From Rotaria socialis (taxonomy: Eukaryota > Rotifera > Eurotatoria > Philodinida > Philodinidae), in assembly GCA_905331475.1 (NCBI GenBank), contig CAJNYU010002043.1, positions 38,132 to 102,131 on the forward strand: DNA of 64,000 nt, in the 5' to 3' direction. Positions within the stretch are counted from its first letter, which is position 1; the number at the start of each line of letters is the position of its first letter. The position numbers were made by a program, and so were the translations under genes. Below the pieces are notes generated by a model. It worked only from the letters and a program-made list of their open reading frames with translations. It had not been told where the DNA came from and ran no database searches. This document shows positions 14,368 through 28,700 of the stretch, one piece after another.

Positions 14368-17300
14368 ATTATTTATAAAAAAATATATATTTATATATAC
14401 TTACATATATGATTGTTTCTCTTTATCTCTTACTTAAAAAAAAATGATTCGTCGATCGATCGACATCAAATTCAAAAAAAAGAGACTAATCATTTTTATT
14501 AAATTTAAAAATAGTTAAGTCAAATTGCAGGGACGACATTGCTTTTTCAATCACCAACGAAAAGAGCCAAAAATTAATACCACAAAAACAACAAGTGTGA
14601 AACAAATATAGAAAAAATTATGATACTAGAAAAACATGCGCTATTCTTGTCTTAAGTGACCTTGTCAAACGATGTAAATATTGACAACATTTTGAATAGT
14701 TTCGTAAAGGACGGTAGATCAACGAGAACTATTTAAAGGACGATAGACCAACGAGAGCAATTTTTTCGTCAACATTTTTCTCAAAAAGAGAAACTAGAGT
14801 ACGATGAAACAAAGACATAATTATGCAACTTGCTTTAATATTGGACGTTTTTGCTCGTCTATGTTGCTCACTAGGCTCTCTACGTTTTTTTGGTCTGCGC
14901 TTCACATGAAATTCATATTGAGACAAGGAGTTCCGAACGTTGATTACGAATATTATCTTATTTTTGTTGGCTAAACTATGTTAATGTATGTAAATCACAA
15001 AGTTTCAGGACATAATAGTGTAGGTGAATAAGCATACTACGCATTCTTGCTTTCTAAATAATATTATGTTGGACTGCGTTAGATTCCATTTTGAGCAGGT
15101 AATCAAGTATGCTTCATTTTTTTATCATTTAGAAGTGATGAAATTTCACGATGTGAAAAACTCATAAAACTAGGCAGTAATCGAAAATCCTTGTCAATGA
15201 CGTGATTAATTCAAATTTGAAGCTATTTTACTTGGCTACTCTCTTCAAATGATACAGACATATTTTTTTCACATTCCCTGTCGAAGGTATATTTTTTTTT
15301 AAAGTCATTGTATTTTCGTGCAAAATTATTATTTAATAATGAAAAATGATACTGTTTAGGATATATATCACTAGTCTCGTATCAAGTACGTTGTCTTATC
15401 AGATTTTACGAATTAAGACAGCCAATGTATTCACTAGAGAGACGAAACTTAATTGCTTCAATTGAATATTGTTTTTTTGTCATCAATGGCGAACACTATG
15501 TCACAACAGGAATGACTAAAAATAAAAAACAAGAAAGAAGAGATATCATCATTTTGTTATGCGGTCAATATGTTACACATTTATTTTCTCTATAAACTTG
15601 ATAATGATTTAGAAAAAAAGTTCACGCGATTTTCATCATTAGTTTCTTGAACTCTACATAATTACCTTTTTTCGGTCAAAACTCAAATAAAAATGCTTAT
15701 TCAACTTTCCAGCGACTGGAGAAGTGTTTACCAGCACAAAAATTCGAACGACAATGAAAGGTCAATAATAATGCACAAATTATAGTCATTAGGTGACTTA
15801 TAATGGTGATTTTTTCCAAATAATTTATAGATAAAAGTGTTCTTATCGATTTTTTTTCTTCTTTCCATATCGACATGCCTTTGGAGTAACGACTGTCATA
15901 TCTCTAGACATTTACCATCAAACTATGTATTTATAGCACAAATACTGACGCAGAGAAACAAGTAAATATCAGGGATGACAAAGAATAGAGAGTATCTTAC
16001 ATATAAGTGAGGTGAAAAACCAGCCCAACTTTTCATGTCTATTATCATGTCTACCAAGGTCAACAATAGAATTTACAAAGGTTTTATTAGATAATTCTTT
16101 TCACATTTGTTTTATTCTGAGATAGTGGGAAAAAAAGTAATTTTTTATATTACATTTTGTTTTTGTATATAGACGTAGAGAAAAGACATGGTATACAAGC
16201 TTCTTCTCTCTATTGGTGTAAATTTAATCGAATGGTACAATACACATGCGAGCTCAGTGCGTATGTTCGAATCTACGTGGAGTGTCCACATTCAGCTCCA
16301 CTCCTTCAAATACATGAAGGTAGTCGGCGTTCCCTATGTGTGGAAGATTGAAAAACAATTGTGCTCTCGCTATGCTGCAAGGTTTTCTCGTCACGAGACA
16401 ACGATGATCTTTCGGAACGTAGAGTACAAACAAAAAGAATTCACTTTTATTTTTATTTTACTTTTATATTGCAATACCATTCGAATTCAATTTTTATATT
16501 AGTTAACAACCTTGAAGATTTCGAATTTTACTTTTATTTAGTCATCGCTAGTCATGCTAGTTACTGTCTTTGGTATTAACCAGTGCACTTGATGATATAG
16601 CTATTCTCGAAACATATTGCTGTGTTTTGTCGTTACAAAAAGAAATAATAATCAAGTTTGAATTCCCTGTCCATTCAAATCTGCCGCGATGTCTTGTATT
16701 TTGCGTGCTGTGACACTACGTTTAGCCCGTCAACAGGGCAATAACGATCGATGGTAGACAAAAAAAAAAAAGAAAAACGCAAAATATCATTCTATTCTAT
16801 GGTGATATCAACGAGATTCTTGTAGACGTTATTGCGACAAAAACAGCTGAAGTTACTGTATCTCTTATCGCCTTTACTGTGCTAGAAATATTTATATACA
16901 CATATCAGTATGATACATAATGACTATAGAAATGTGTCTCGCTCATATAATGTGATGAAAATCATTTAGATATCACCATAAATGATGTCTATCAATTTTC
17001 GTTACTCTTTCTTGTAGTATATAAATATTTTTATAATCTACATATGTCGTCAACTTACGGACTTTGATCCTGTTGGTAAAGTCATCGGAATCAAGCAGGT
17101 AACAGACATTTAATCGCTCGTGCACTTTTGATTGAATTTATTTACAACTCTGCTTATCGAATATGCACACTATCAGGCCGATTTAAAATGATAGTTACGC
17201 TACAAATTACAGTGAAGATAGTTCGTGCATATTGTTTTTCTATTATAAATGATCAGCTGTAAAATAAAAGGTACGATTAATTAGTGTGATCAGTTCTGTA

Positions 17301-18524
17301 CAACATTTACGGGGGAAAAAGCTTAATTAACTACAAAACGAAGAAGAAAATACCACATCATAATGAAGCAAGGTAGGATATATATTTTAGGCTAGTAGTT
17401 CTCTTTTTTGCAACTTTATTTTCTTAATACAGCTAAACATTTTAGATAGTTTTTCAAAAATTAATTCATCTCGATCAGACTATTTCTTTTGTTAACTAAG
17501 TTACGCTTCATTTTCGTAGTGACAAAATGTTTTTGAGTTTTTGTTTTTAATTATTGATAAATCATATGAGAGGAGCTATTTTTGTCTTATCATTTTGGCC
17601 TAGTTTTTATAATCAACCAGTAGTAGAGTCATATGCAGAAAGAAAAAGCAATACGAATGCTTATCTTTTTGTGCTGAAAAGTTTGACTGGTTTCACCTGT
17701 CTTAACAACACGTTTCATGTATAGGATGGAATCATTTGCTTTTCGCAATTTATTTTATTTGATTCAAATTACTAATGTTAAACTTTTTATGAGATCAATC
17801 ATTTTCCATAAGTAAATTGGCATTGTATTATTATAAATGTACATCTATATGTTAAAACTCGATATAATCTACAATAAAATATGAGTTACCTTTAAGAACA
17901 AACAATTATAAAAAAAGCACACTTAAGGTATAATTTATAAGTTTGTCGATACTGACCTGTAGCAATAATGCTTTCATACAAAAACAAAATACTAGCTTTA
18001 ATCGAGGTAAAAAAAAACAAAAAGACAATATTCATGTATATGTAAGAGGCAATTAAAGACATGAATTGATTTTTTATGAATGCACCTGAACACCCTTTTT
18101 TCCGGTAGTCTCATATGTGTTGGTATATGGTTGGTTAAATGATTCATACGGTTAACACCATTAATCATAATATTTTTACGATTTATTTTTGATACTTCGT
18201 CTTTGATAAATCAACCAATGGACTACTCGATAATGTTGTTTTGTTGTTTATTTTTTTTTCCTTTCAACTCCAAAATATTCAAATTAGATTTGTCTTCATT
18301 TGCAATTTTATTTATACATTACGTAAGATCAAATATGTTTCTGTCAAGTTAACTTGCAAATATCAATTATAATTTTCATTGCTTTTCGTATGTTTGAATA
18401 TTCTAATATATATATATATGAATATTGTGTCACCTTCTAAGATACGATCATCTATATCAATTGATTATATCTTCTTATAAATGTTATGGAAGTGGAGTTC
18501 ATATATGTTCAGAAATAGTAGCCA
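14368..18524. other. Gene-free intergenic DNA
   Basis: No supportable gene. It begins with the 3' end of the SZRD1-like gene, where a TCGATCGATCGA palindrome lies near 14452-14463. A stretch at about 16190-16420 is less AT-rich and has overlapping open frames, but none has a recognisable motif or good coding character. Confidence 0.5.
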
Positions 18525-18613
18525 GAAATTTCGAATGACGAAAAGAACCATCTAACCTTTCTATCATAGTCACGTGGCATACTCTAGAACATTCTATTTA
18601 TAAGGTATATAAA
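18525..18613 (+). promoter_or_regulatory. Candidate core promoter with heat-shock-type elements
   Basis: Two GAAnnTTC inverted pairs (GAAATTTC at 18525-18532, GAACATTC at 18587-18594), a CACGTG E-box at 18571-18576 and TATATAAA at 18606-18613 lie in one 90-bp block on the + strand. About 50 bp further on, GAAC|GTATGT (18664) reads as a splice donor. A matching acceptor, TATCTTCTAG, ends at 19664, 47 bases before the PPP1R3-like ATG. I infer that this drives the PPP1R3-like gene through a 5' untranslated exon; not proven. Confidence 0.4.
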
Positions 18614-19711
18614 GGAAACTGACACAATGAGCAGCCATTCCACAAATAGCAATATTTATGAACGTATGTAGTTTTAACATATCTTGAAGATCATTTTGAA
18701 TATTGTATATCTTTAGCATGAGAATTACTAATGAAAATAGAAATAGAATTGAAAAAATAAAATGACATGATAAGCGATTAAAAGTAACGTATTTTTATAC
18801 TGATTTTTCTAAGATATTCTTTGAATTGAAAATAATAGTGTTCTACTGTATGTGACTTTGGTGATAAGTCGTCATCAAATTAAACCAAAGTATTCGATGC
18901 ATCATTACCTTGAGAGTATTTTTTTCTAGAAGAAGAAACGAAACGTTATGAGTATAACTCGTCATAAAAATATATTGTCTTATCTATTGACATATTCTAT
19001 TCTATGAGAGAGATAACCTTAAAGAAATATAAGACGCATGAAGAAGGCAAAGTACAGGTAGTTAATGTTCAGATTGTTTTTTTCCCGCAACTCGTTGAGA
19101 ACTAGGGATAATTTTCATATGTTCTTTAATAAGTGTTATGACGTGTGTGTTTTTCTTTCTTTTATCCATTCATTTTTCTTCCGTTAAATTGTTTGACGCA
19201 ATGTTTATTTCTTTCATCATACTCATACTTATACTTGCATTCATCAATGAAACGTATATACTTCGCCTCAATTACACACCAAACATACATTTGATGCGCT
19301 AAGGACAAGTAGGACGAAGTCGCATAGGTATCTAATATTATATATTTGTCTGACGTAACTATGGTTGGCGAATAGAGTCCACCAGTAAATAATAAGGACT
19401 GCTAAATGAGTCATAGATATTTATAGTTTCGTAGGACTTTCTCAACGAGCGTAAGGAATATTATATTATCTAATGCGCAACATTATTGCTTACGATCCTA
19501 TTCGATGCATTTATCTAAGGTCAATGGATACGTTAACTAGCTTCTACTGGATGTCGTTATAAGACATGTAAAATTCTTCTCTTTCTCACTTTTACCCAAA
19601 CAACGAGCAGACCTATTTACAATTTTTGTTTATTGATAGTAGCATTTGCATTTCTATCTTCTAGATTGTGATATACCGAAAATAAAACAATACTCGTTAT
19701 TAACTATTGCA

Positions 19712-22700
19712 ATGTCTCGTAAACCAATACTAACGAATGATAACGACAATATTGATGCTCCCTATTTATCTAGCAGCCACAAAGTAATGCAATATTTACG
19801 AAGTTCACCACGTTCTGCAGTCAATACTAGGACTACTAATACTACTAATTTTAATTCTGCTAATGGTCAAAATGAAATATTTTCCTCTACGGATAATCCA
19901 GTTAACGGCATAGATGCATCTATAAATAATCAATTTTTCCAACATGCGCGTTCGTGTTCTGACAATTGTTCATCAGCATCTGAAATTGATCCATTATCAC
20001 AAGTTCATTTCGACTTCAGTCCTAGTCTATCCGATCCTGGTGGATATCGCAGTGTACTTAGTTCAAATGCGTCTTCGTCCGGTGTATTTAGTGCCTTTTC
20101 TGATGTTTGTCAAGAAGAAAATACATTTAGTTCTCAGGAAGACTTGGAGTTTAACCTTGGGTTTGATCAGAGTGGCATTAGTGATGGAATTGAAGTAGCC
20201 GATCGTGACGATCTCGATGAAAATCAAGCAATTTCAAATAGGACTAGTGGTAAAATATCGAATAAACGATAATACAAATCGATTCTTTATTGTTTTGCTT
20301 TATTTTAGATACGATCACATTACTAGATTTTGATGAATCAAATTTAAATGCACGCATCCATGAGTTAGAAGGACTCCTTCGTAAATCTAATAGTTCAACA
20401 TCCATTAATAGTAATGGTGAAATTAATAGCGATGATATAATAATAGATAGTCAAACTAAAAAACAACAGCAAAAGAACAGTGCACCGTTCCTACATGATT
20501 CAACGTATACGTTATGTTCACCTGATCGTTTTGCTGCTTACGCCGAAGATGATAATGATAATAGTAGTGATATCACTCCAAAGATTATTAGTAACCGTTC
20601 TAATTCATTAAGTATTCCTGTATTAAATAAGAAATCAGTGTTATTGGATAATCCACCAAAAAAAGTTGTTCACTTTGCCGATATGCTGGTAAGTTTTGCT
20701 TCAAATAGTATAGAAAGACCTTACAAAAGCAAAGTGTCTCATAATTTAATGTTGATCTGTTTAAAGTCAGAGCTAAGTTTAGAAGAGAACTGAGTAAAGT
20801 CAAAGAAAATGTACCAAAATTTTTAAATGGCAATCATATCATGATCCTACTCTCTTTTAAGGACTACAGAGTTAGATATTTTTTTCATACGCTTACCTCA
20901 TAAATTTCTAAATAAAATCAAACTGAAATCGTTTTGATGCAAGTATGTCTTGACTATTTATCCGTAAAACACGGGATTCTGCACGATGAGTAGCGTGGTG
21001 TGACACAACTCTCAAATATTTTTAAGTATATACTAAATGAAAGAGTATGTTGTTATGACAATTATCACATAGAGCATTTGATTTTGGCCATTGATAAGAA
21101 ATCGAAGATGACTCATCGGCTTATTTTTCATAACTATTTGCATAGTGAAAAATAGACATCAACAGGAATACTTCTCACCGAAAAATAGTTTAGATACGAA
21201 ATATTTTGACCAACAGTATATTTCTTCAGTTTGAAGAAGTCAAATAGAAACTTGTTACATTCGTTTTTTTTTAAATTAGAAATATATCGTTTGAAATGTG
21301 GTGAACGACACATGTGTGAAAATAGCAGTTCGATAAAATCAGCTCAGCTTTCTTTGGAAATTACGTAATTGTTTTTTTTTTCTTGAGAAACGAGGCCATT
21401 TTTCGATAAGATTCATGCATAATTTCAATCATTTGCATAAAATGCAATGTTTTCGAAAAAAAATTTTACGACTCAAAAGAAAAATTAGTATGAAAAATCT
21501 TTTTTAATTAATATATACCTCGGAAAAGATGTTTTGAAACAAGAAGCGTCAAACAGGAACTATAAATTAAAATGACAAAGTCTTATGAATGTGTTATTTT
21601 TTATTTTTTATTTTCGATTTCTGTCATTGTGACTTTTTTGAACTAAATGTGCATCTTTTACTGATACCTCCTTTTAATCCATATCTTTCTAATTAGAATA
21701 AAACTAAACGAATCTATTGAGTATCAATATGTTATGGGGGAAAATATGTCAAATTACAGTTTTCACAATTCAAAATATTTAGAAATAAAACCTTTCTTTA
21801 AAATTATGTCAAGATCTATGTCAAAATGTCGTATCTTCTCATTTGCGAACATAAAATCGAAAATTAAAATATTTTAAATTAAATTCAAATCTTTTTCTTA
21901 GTTTGAAACTTCAATTCGAAAAATATTTCAAGCTTCAAATTTTCGTCTTTCATTTATTAAACACTAATTGAGAACAATTTTAATAAAATTGATATCTTCA
22001 GTTTTGCTAGTAACTATCTGCAATTTGTAGAGTTCGCTAAATATTGAATTTCATTATTTGTATTGAATAAGTTGTAATATATAGAGCGCGCTAAACTATT
22101 GTGTTCGTTTTTAAAATGTAATTTATGAGATTCAGTAGAGAAAAATGCTGCGATCAATATCATGATCTATTTCTCTGAGGTTCATCATACAACCTATAAG
22201 GTATAGTCAAGATCTATTTACACTTTCATTCGAATGTTTTTTTATATCAACCGTTCTTTTGTCATTTTGACGATCTTTGCTCGTTTATTATGACTAAAAA
22301 TTCATCAAGAAAGAAACAACAGAAATAGAAATAGATAGTACTCATCTTACCTTTGACGCATCTTCCTTTATTTCTATCCATTTCTTTTGCCCTTGCTCGT
22401 ATTTTCTCACTAATATTTCATGAGTAAGAATTGAAAAAGCACGGCTCAATATGCATTTCTACTTTGATTTGAAAAATTATCATCTAAGCCAAATTGAACT
22501 CTATACCATATGTATTATGATCATTAGTTGGTCCAAAAAGTAAAAACAAGATAGAAATAAACTATATAATACTCATTTTAACTTTGGCTCTGCTTCTGTT
22601 TACGTAGATCCATTCTTTTTTGCTCTTGCTCGTCTTTGTAATATTATATATTCATTATTCATGAGAGAATTAGATTATTATTGATCTTCATATCCACATA

Positions 22701-25700
22701 TTTCTAGAAATCAACTGAACTATGTGTTGATAATAAAAATTCGTCATTAACAAGCTATTTGTTTCTACGTATTCAATCGAATCTTTTAAAGCAATGAACT
22801 CTATATTAAAAAGAATCGCGTCACTAAGAAAATTAACTAATTTTCTTTACAAGAACTCTCTCTTCAGTTCTAAAAAAAAACCGTCTTCTACAAATTTCAG
22901 TAATTATTTAAACTTGAGAAATTGTTTATCATAAAAGAACTCACGTCCTCTAGAAATAGCAGCAATTATTTAAACTTGAGAAATTTTTTATTATAAAAGA
23001 TTAATATCCTCTACAAATAGCAGCAATTATTTAAAGTTAAAGAACTTTTATCATAAAAAACGTACGTCCTCTACAAATTGCAGTAAACTTAGTTAAGTCA
23101 AGATAACTTTTTAAAATCTTTTTTTGAAATAAACTAATGCTGGCCAATTTTAAATCAAACGAAATTTTTCTTTCGAACTAAATTTTAAATTTCAATCGTT
23201 TTGAAAAAAGTCGAAATAATAAAATTTAAAATTAAATGAAATTTTAATGGTAAATTTAGTTAAATCTATATTCTTTATGTTCGCAAATAAGAAGTAACCA
23301 AAACGAACATACTCGTCATTCGCAGTTATCAACCGAGCATCTTTTTTCATATTATTTCTGTTCAGTTCTGAACGCTCTCTTCAAATCTATTCTAAGATTT
23401 TGTTAACGGCGGAGCTAGGATTTTGCACTGGGATGGGTTTATGGGCGGCTAAAAATGACCGGAGGGAACTTAATCCCCCTCAGTCACTCCATGGATCCGC
23501 CACTAGATTTTGTCTAATACAAACTGCCAGTCTGAAATTGAGTTAGATTTCATAGCATTTGACCCAATAAAATTTGAAAATTCTAATTTTATGTAAAATT
23601 CACGTAAAATCCGAAGCATTTTTAAAAATCTTTCATAAATTACGACTATGGTTTCAGAGAAGGTGAAAAACCTGCTCTTGACTGTTCTATAGAATCAGCG
23701 GACAACTGTGTTCTTCACCAGGAAAAAATGTCATCTATCAGACCATGTACTAGGAATTGGTGCATCTCTTTATATCATGTTGAGATGAAAAATGAATAAA
23801 AACATCGAAATTCATTAGAAAATGAAAATAAAAATAAAAATTGTCGATATCCATGATAGGGGACAGCGGCGGCTCAGTCACACGGCTGATACTTCTGATT
23901 GAATTTCTCAATAAGATAAAGTTCATATAGAATCAAGTTAAATGACAGTACATGATTGAAGTAAAATTATCTAGTATAAAAAATAGGATCATCAATATCG
24001 TATATCCCAGCTCAACAAGTGCGATCTGGCTACGACTGGGAATTTCTTGGCTTTTTTCTAGTGCTTTCCTCTCAGATTCGTTGATTTTTCTTCTGGATTC
24101 CACCGAAATTCAAGTGTTTCCAGAGCTCGAAACTATCCACTTGGCTGTATACAATAAATTGTGATTTTCTTCTCGATTACGTTAGGATCTTTTGAAACGA
24201 TTTTTTTCCAGTGAATATCTTTGGTGCTGAAATAAAAATGAGGAGATTTATCAGAAGTTCTCTTATTAACATACAAAAACTGTGCTATTAAAAGAGCGAC
24301 GTTTTATATTTACAACTTATCTAATATATACTGAAGCTTACATATCATCTAAAACATTTCACTCTGAGTATAGAAATTAAAATAAATATCATTATATAAA
24401 CGATTGCATTTGTTTTATATACAAATAAATGAACGATAATCTTATCATCTTGAAATATATAGTAACAAAAAAAAACTGCTTGATACAATTAACAACTTTG
24501 TTTTCATGAGTGAGGCCACTTTACAGTATAACAATATACCTATAATCCAGTTCATCGCATGACATAAAGATATTCTTCGTCGTATTAAGTAGATTATTTG
24601 TACAAAAGAGATATCTTCTTCCTATTCAGAAGTTGAAAGCTCTTTTTTCTGTAGATTTTCGGCAAGCAATCATCTGCAAGAGAAAAACTTTCCATAGAAT
24701 ATCATAGATAATACATCGGAGCTTCGTATAATCTACTATCAACTAAAACAATCAGATTTAAATAGCATGTTCTTGTCTCTCATAAATATTTCAATAGAAT
24801 CTGCTCATATCTTACGATTATTTTTCCAAGTCAAGATAACTTTTTGTCCTCAAGAAACATGACTGAAAAAAATCATTCTATTCTACTTTCATCCTATGAA
24901 TATTAATGGTGAGTGGTTTTTAAATAGAATCTTTTCTTTCAATAATAATTTATTTACAATATCTAAAAAGTACCGATCAATTATGAATCGTGCACTGTCT
25001 CTAATTTTGCTACTCATAAATTTATGAATGAGACATTGTTTCATTACTTCTCTTATAATCATGTTATAGGGAATAGTCACCCAGTGACTATAACAATAAT
25101 GGGGTTTCACTGTACGGACGAAATTTGGCAACATTAAGTTTATTAAACATATTCTTGGTAGCTGAGATTCAGAGCACAAACGCGAGACAACATTTCTACA
25201 ATATTGATTCTATGTAAAGTTTTGATACTTTTCATTCACTCTCATCAAGTATGTTGAAAATTACCAGCAATAGAAACTTCAAACATTCTACAACCGGATA
25301 AACTCTATTGACATTTACAAAGAATAACATGGTAAAAGCTCGATTAAGTACTTGAATTTGTTTTTGAATAATAGTATCATTAGTACATGATGATACAATG
25401 TATCGAATCACAGAAAAAAAATAAGAAATCGGATAACAGTGAGACAAACATTGAGAATTTTGATTAAAACCATTGCAGTTAACTTTTGTTCTAAATGTAT
25501 ATGTGCAATTGGTATATTTTTCTTAGCCACGTGACGAACATTACGAAAAGTTAATAAACCAAATAGACTCATAATAGTGACAGGCAAAAAACCATTCATA
25601 ATAGGAACTCCAGCATATACTGTATATTTCGAAAATAGTTCATTATTCTCATTTGGCACACATGCTGTTCCATTGGTTCCAGAAAGTGGTAGTGCATCGT

Positions 25701-28700
25701 AATCGTAATAGATAAGAAATGGAATACCGTATAAAATAGAAATAACAATAGCCACAGTGATTAGACGCTGCATCAATTCGATACTGAAGCGTTGCCGAGA
25801 TGTATGTAGTAATGTTGACATCAACTGATCAATAGCTGCAAAACAGATAATAATATGGGACATCAAACCAAAAGCTTGTGGAAAAGCGACCGGTATTTTA
25901 CATGGAAACATTTTATTAGGATCTCCATGATCTTTAAAGATATTGACGAAAACGCTGGGTAGAGTATTATAGATAATAATAAACCACTATCAGATACCGA
26001 CAATATAAGTAAACAAAAGTCACATGGTTTTTTACGAAAAGTTTTCAGGCTGAGAAAAATTAGAGTATTCAAAATGTTGCCAAAAAATCGCAAGATAAAA
26101 ACAAGTGAGCCAACAGATAGATTGAAGTATCAAATTACTCAATCCATTTAAGTAGCGAAGCCGTCGGTAGATAATATATTTCTACAATGAAAATGAAATA
26201 GTTTTCTCCAGTGTATATTGATTGCAATATGTACTAGGAATTTATTGGAAACGTTTAGTAAACAATATTATTCTTAAATAAAGCTTTTTCAGTTAAGTAT
26301 TCATCAAAGAAGAGTAATAAACAGCTCAATTGAAAATTTGAAGGCCTCCATGAATCTTTATTCTTTATGTTCTTTTTTTTCGTTAGAGTATTTGATGTTG
26401 CAAAGTATGACTGAATTCCTGTAGTTCAGTGGCTTAATTACAATATTCAGAAGACGAGCGCATCAGATGTCTAGAACAATTCTCAGAAAATGACGCGCCC
26501 ACTAAAAAATTGTTCATTTATTTAGTACAAACAGGGGTTAATTAAAAGTGCTAACTTCTTCATGTCTGACTTATTGACAGGTTTCACAGTAGAACACAAA
26601 GGAAGCGACTGTTATAAATCTTCTTATACATACATCTAGTCATCGTAATCGGATAAAGTTTGCGTCTTAGTTCTGTTTGAAAACAGCGTTTTTCACAGAA
26701 GATCTGATCGATACAAGTCTTCAAAATTTTACGGAAAAGAATATATTTTAAGTAGAAGACCAAGTCATAACTGAAATGATAAGCTTCGCTTTATCTTTTC
26801 GAGCTTTTCTCTGAATTTCATTAGTTCTCATAACTATTGACATATACTTTTGAAAAATCTTAAACGCTGAAGATCGAAAAGAGAACAGACTTATCTATCT
26901 AATATTGTCTCTGATGAAAATACGACTTAATATCATACGAAGCTGGCAAGAAGAGAAAAAAGTATTTCTTTTCATACACAAAAATGGACAAACACCAGTA
27001 TGTAGTTAAGTTGATGATAATCTAAGATCAAAAATAAAAATTTTTGGGTTGCATAAGAGAAGTTACATGTGTGCATCTGATGTTATACTTCATACTTAGA
27101 TCGGAATGAAATATTATAAAAAATAAACCTGAATTTCAAGTACTCTAATTTGTGAAAGTCCATATTTCGTAACTTTTGAGCATTGACCCAAATAAAATAC
27201 TAGAGTGCACAATCAAATATTTGCAGCAGCGTTCAAAGGTTCGAAATTTTTTTAAAGCTGCCTCCTGAATACTCAAATTAAATGAACTACTGCAAGATAA
27301 AAATCATACGAGTAAAACAGTGCAAAAATTATAAATACTTTCATTAACCCTTTCCGACCGAATGTTGCCAGATGCCAAAATTTAACCCTATGATGGCACG
27401 ACGTTTTCCAAATAGCCGACCGTAAATAGCTAAACAACACTAACAAACTCTTATATGATATCAAAAAAATGTATTCAACAAACACTCAAACTTTCTAAGC
27501 TGTTCATATGATCTAAAAGTGCAGAAGTAAAACAGCATACAAGAATTTTTTGAAAACAATGCGAAGAAACGATCTTTAAACTATTGGCAATTTTATAAAT
27601 TGGTGATGCGTTTTACTAATAAGTAGAAAATTACTAGATGTTTTCAACATACGTTTTATAATGTAGTTTCATAGAAAAACCAAGAGCTTGAATAGTAAAA
27701 CATTAAGAATTTTTGAACCTGATAAGAAATGTGTTTGCTATTGACAAAATAAGACTCCGCTTATGTCAATCAATTCAATTTTTTCATAAATTTTCCTTTC
27801 AATCTCTACATTTACTGTGGGTGCACAGGCTCATATGTTATGTCAAGATCACTCTAAATAAAGAAATTCATTTCTTTAGATTTTATTACATATTTCCCTA
27901 GAAAATGAGTTCTATATTATTGAATTACAATAAAATACGAGCTCAGCTATTGTTGTTGTTGTTGTTGAGCATATATACGACAAAAACGAAGAAATATACC
28001 AGATAAAAACAATGACTAGGGATCTTCTAAAATAGATCTTCAATAAATCATGTGAATCCATCCCAGATGAGATTGGCTAAGATGACAGTTACATGGAAAT
28101 ACTAAGATGCAACTAACGAAGTCGTAGACAAATCAAAATAGAGTAATGATACTTTTTCAGACGTGAATTATATTTGTAACGTAATATTTAATCATTTATT
28201 TTATTATACACTCAGTTGTGAGTGAAGCCATACAGAAATTCTTACCCGATGGAAATCATCTGTCACGTATCACGAATTGCGTAATAGAAATAGGAGTGGT
28301 CTAGGTCAATAATGTATTTTATTGCCTTGAGAAACAGAAACAGAAAAACTAGATGAAAGAAACGAATACAAATACTAATCCAGTTTCCTTTAGAAGAGAA
28401 TGTATATATATATGATGACTCATTCGAAATGAATTTAAAGAACAGAATACATATGACTTCTGCTGTTTTGATACTTTTGTTTTTATTTAATAAAATGATT
28501 AATTGCATGTAAGATATTTCGGTAATTAAAGCAGAATCTATAATCGTTTAAATTTTATATTACTATTGTAAAACGAGAGATTCATATGAAATAATTTGAT
28601 TTTAAATTTAAAGTTTCGTAACGTTCCTTTCATGAAGTTTCTAATAGATCTTTGCTTGATTTCAATAGGGCTTAATATGGATAAAAAATCAATATCGGAT

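Noticed and set aside
16157..16579. Three overlapping + frames in a GC-richer patch
   Set aside because: None has a motif; overlapping frames in all phases suggest chance.
19646..19711. Earlier Met for the PPP1R3-like protein
   Set aside because: A good splice acceptor (TATCTTCTAG) falls inside this extension, so it is more likely intron plus 5' untranslated sequence.
22885..23085. CRISPR-like regular repeats
   Set aside because: Units are adjacent and imperfect with no unique spacers; a tandem repeat inside a transposon in a eukaryote.
24889..25179. 96-codon minus-strand frame beside the GPCR relic
   Set aside because: Does not continue the receptor and matches nothing I recognise.
27235..27250. 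GGTTCGAAA resembling a tRNA B box
   Set aside because: No A box or cloverleaf stems could be drawn around it.
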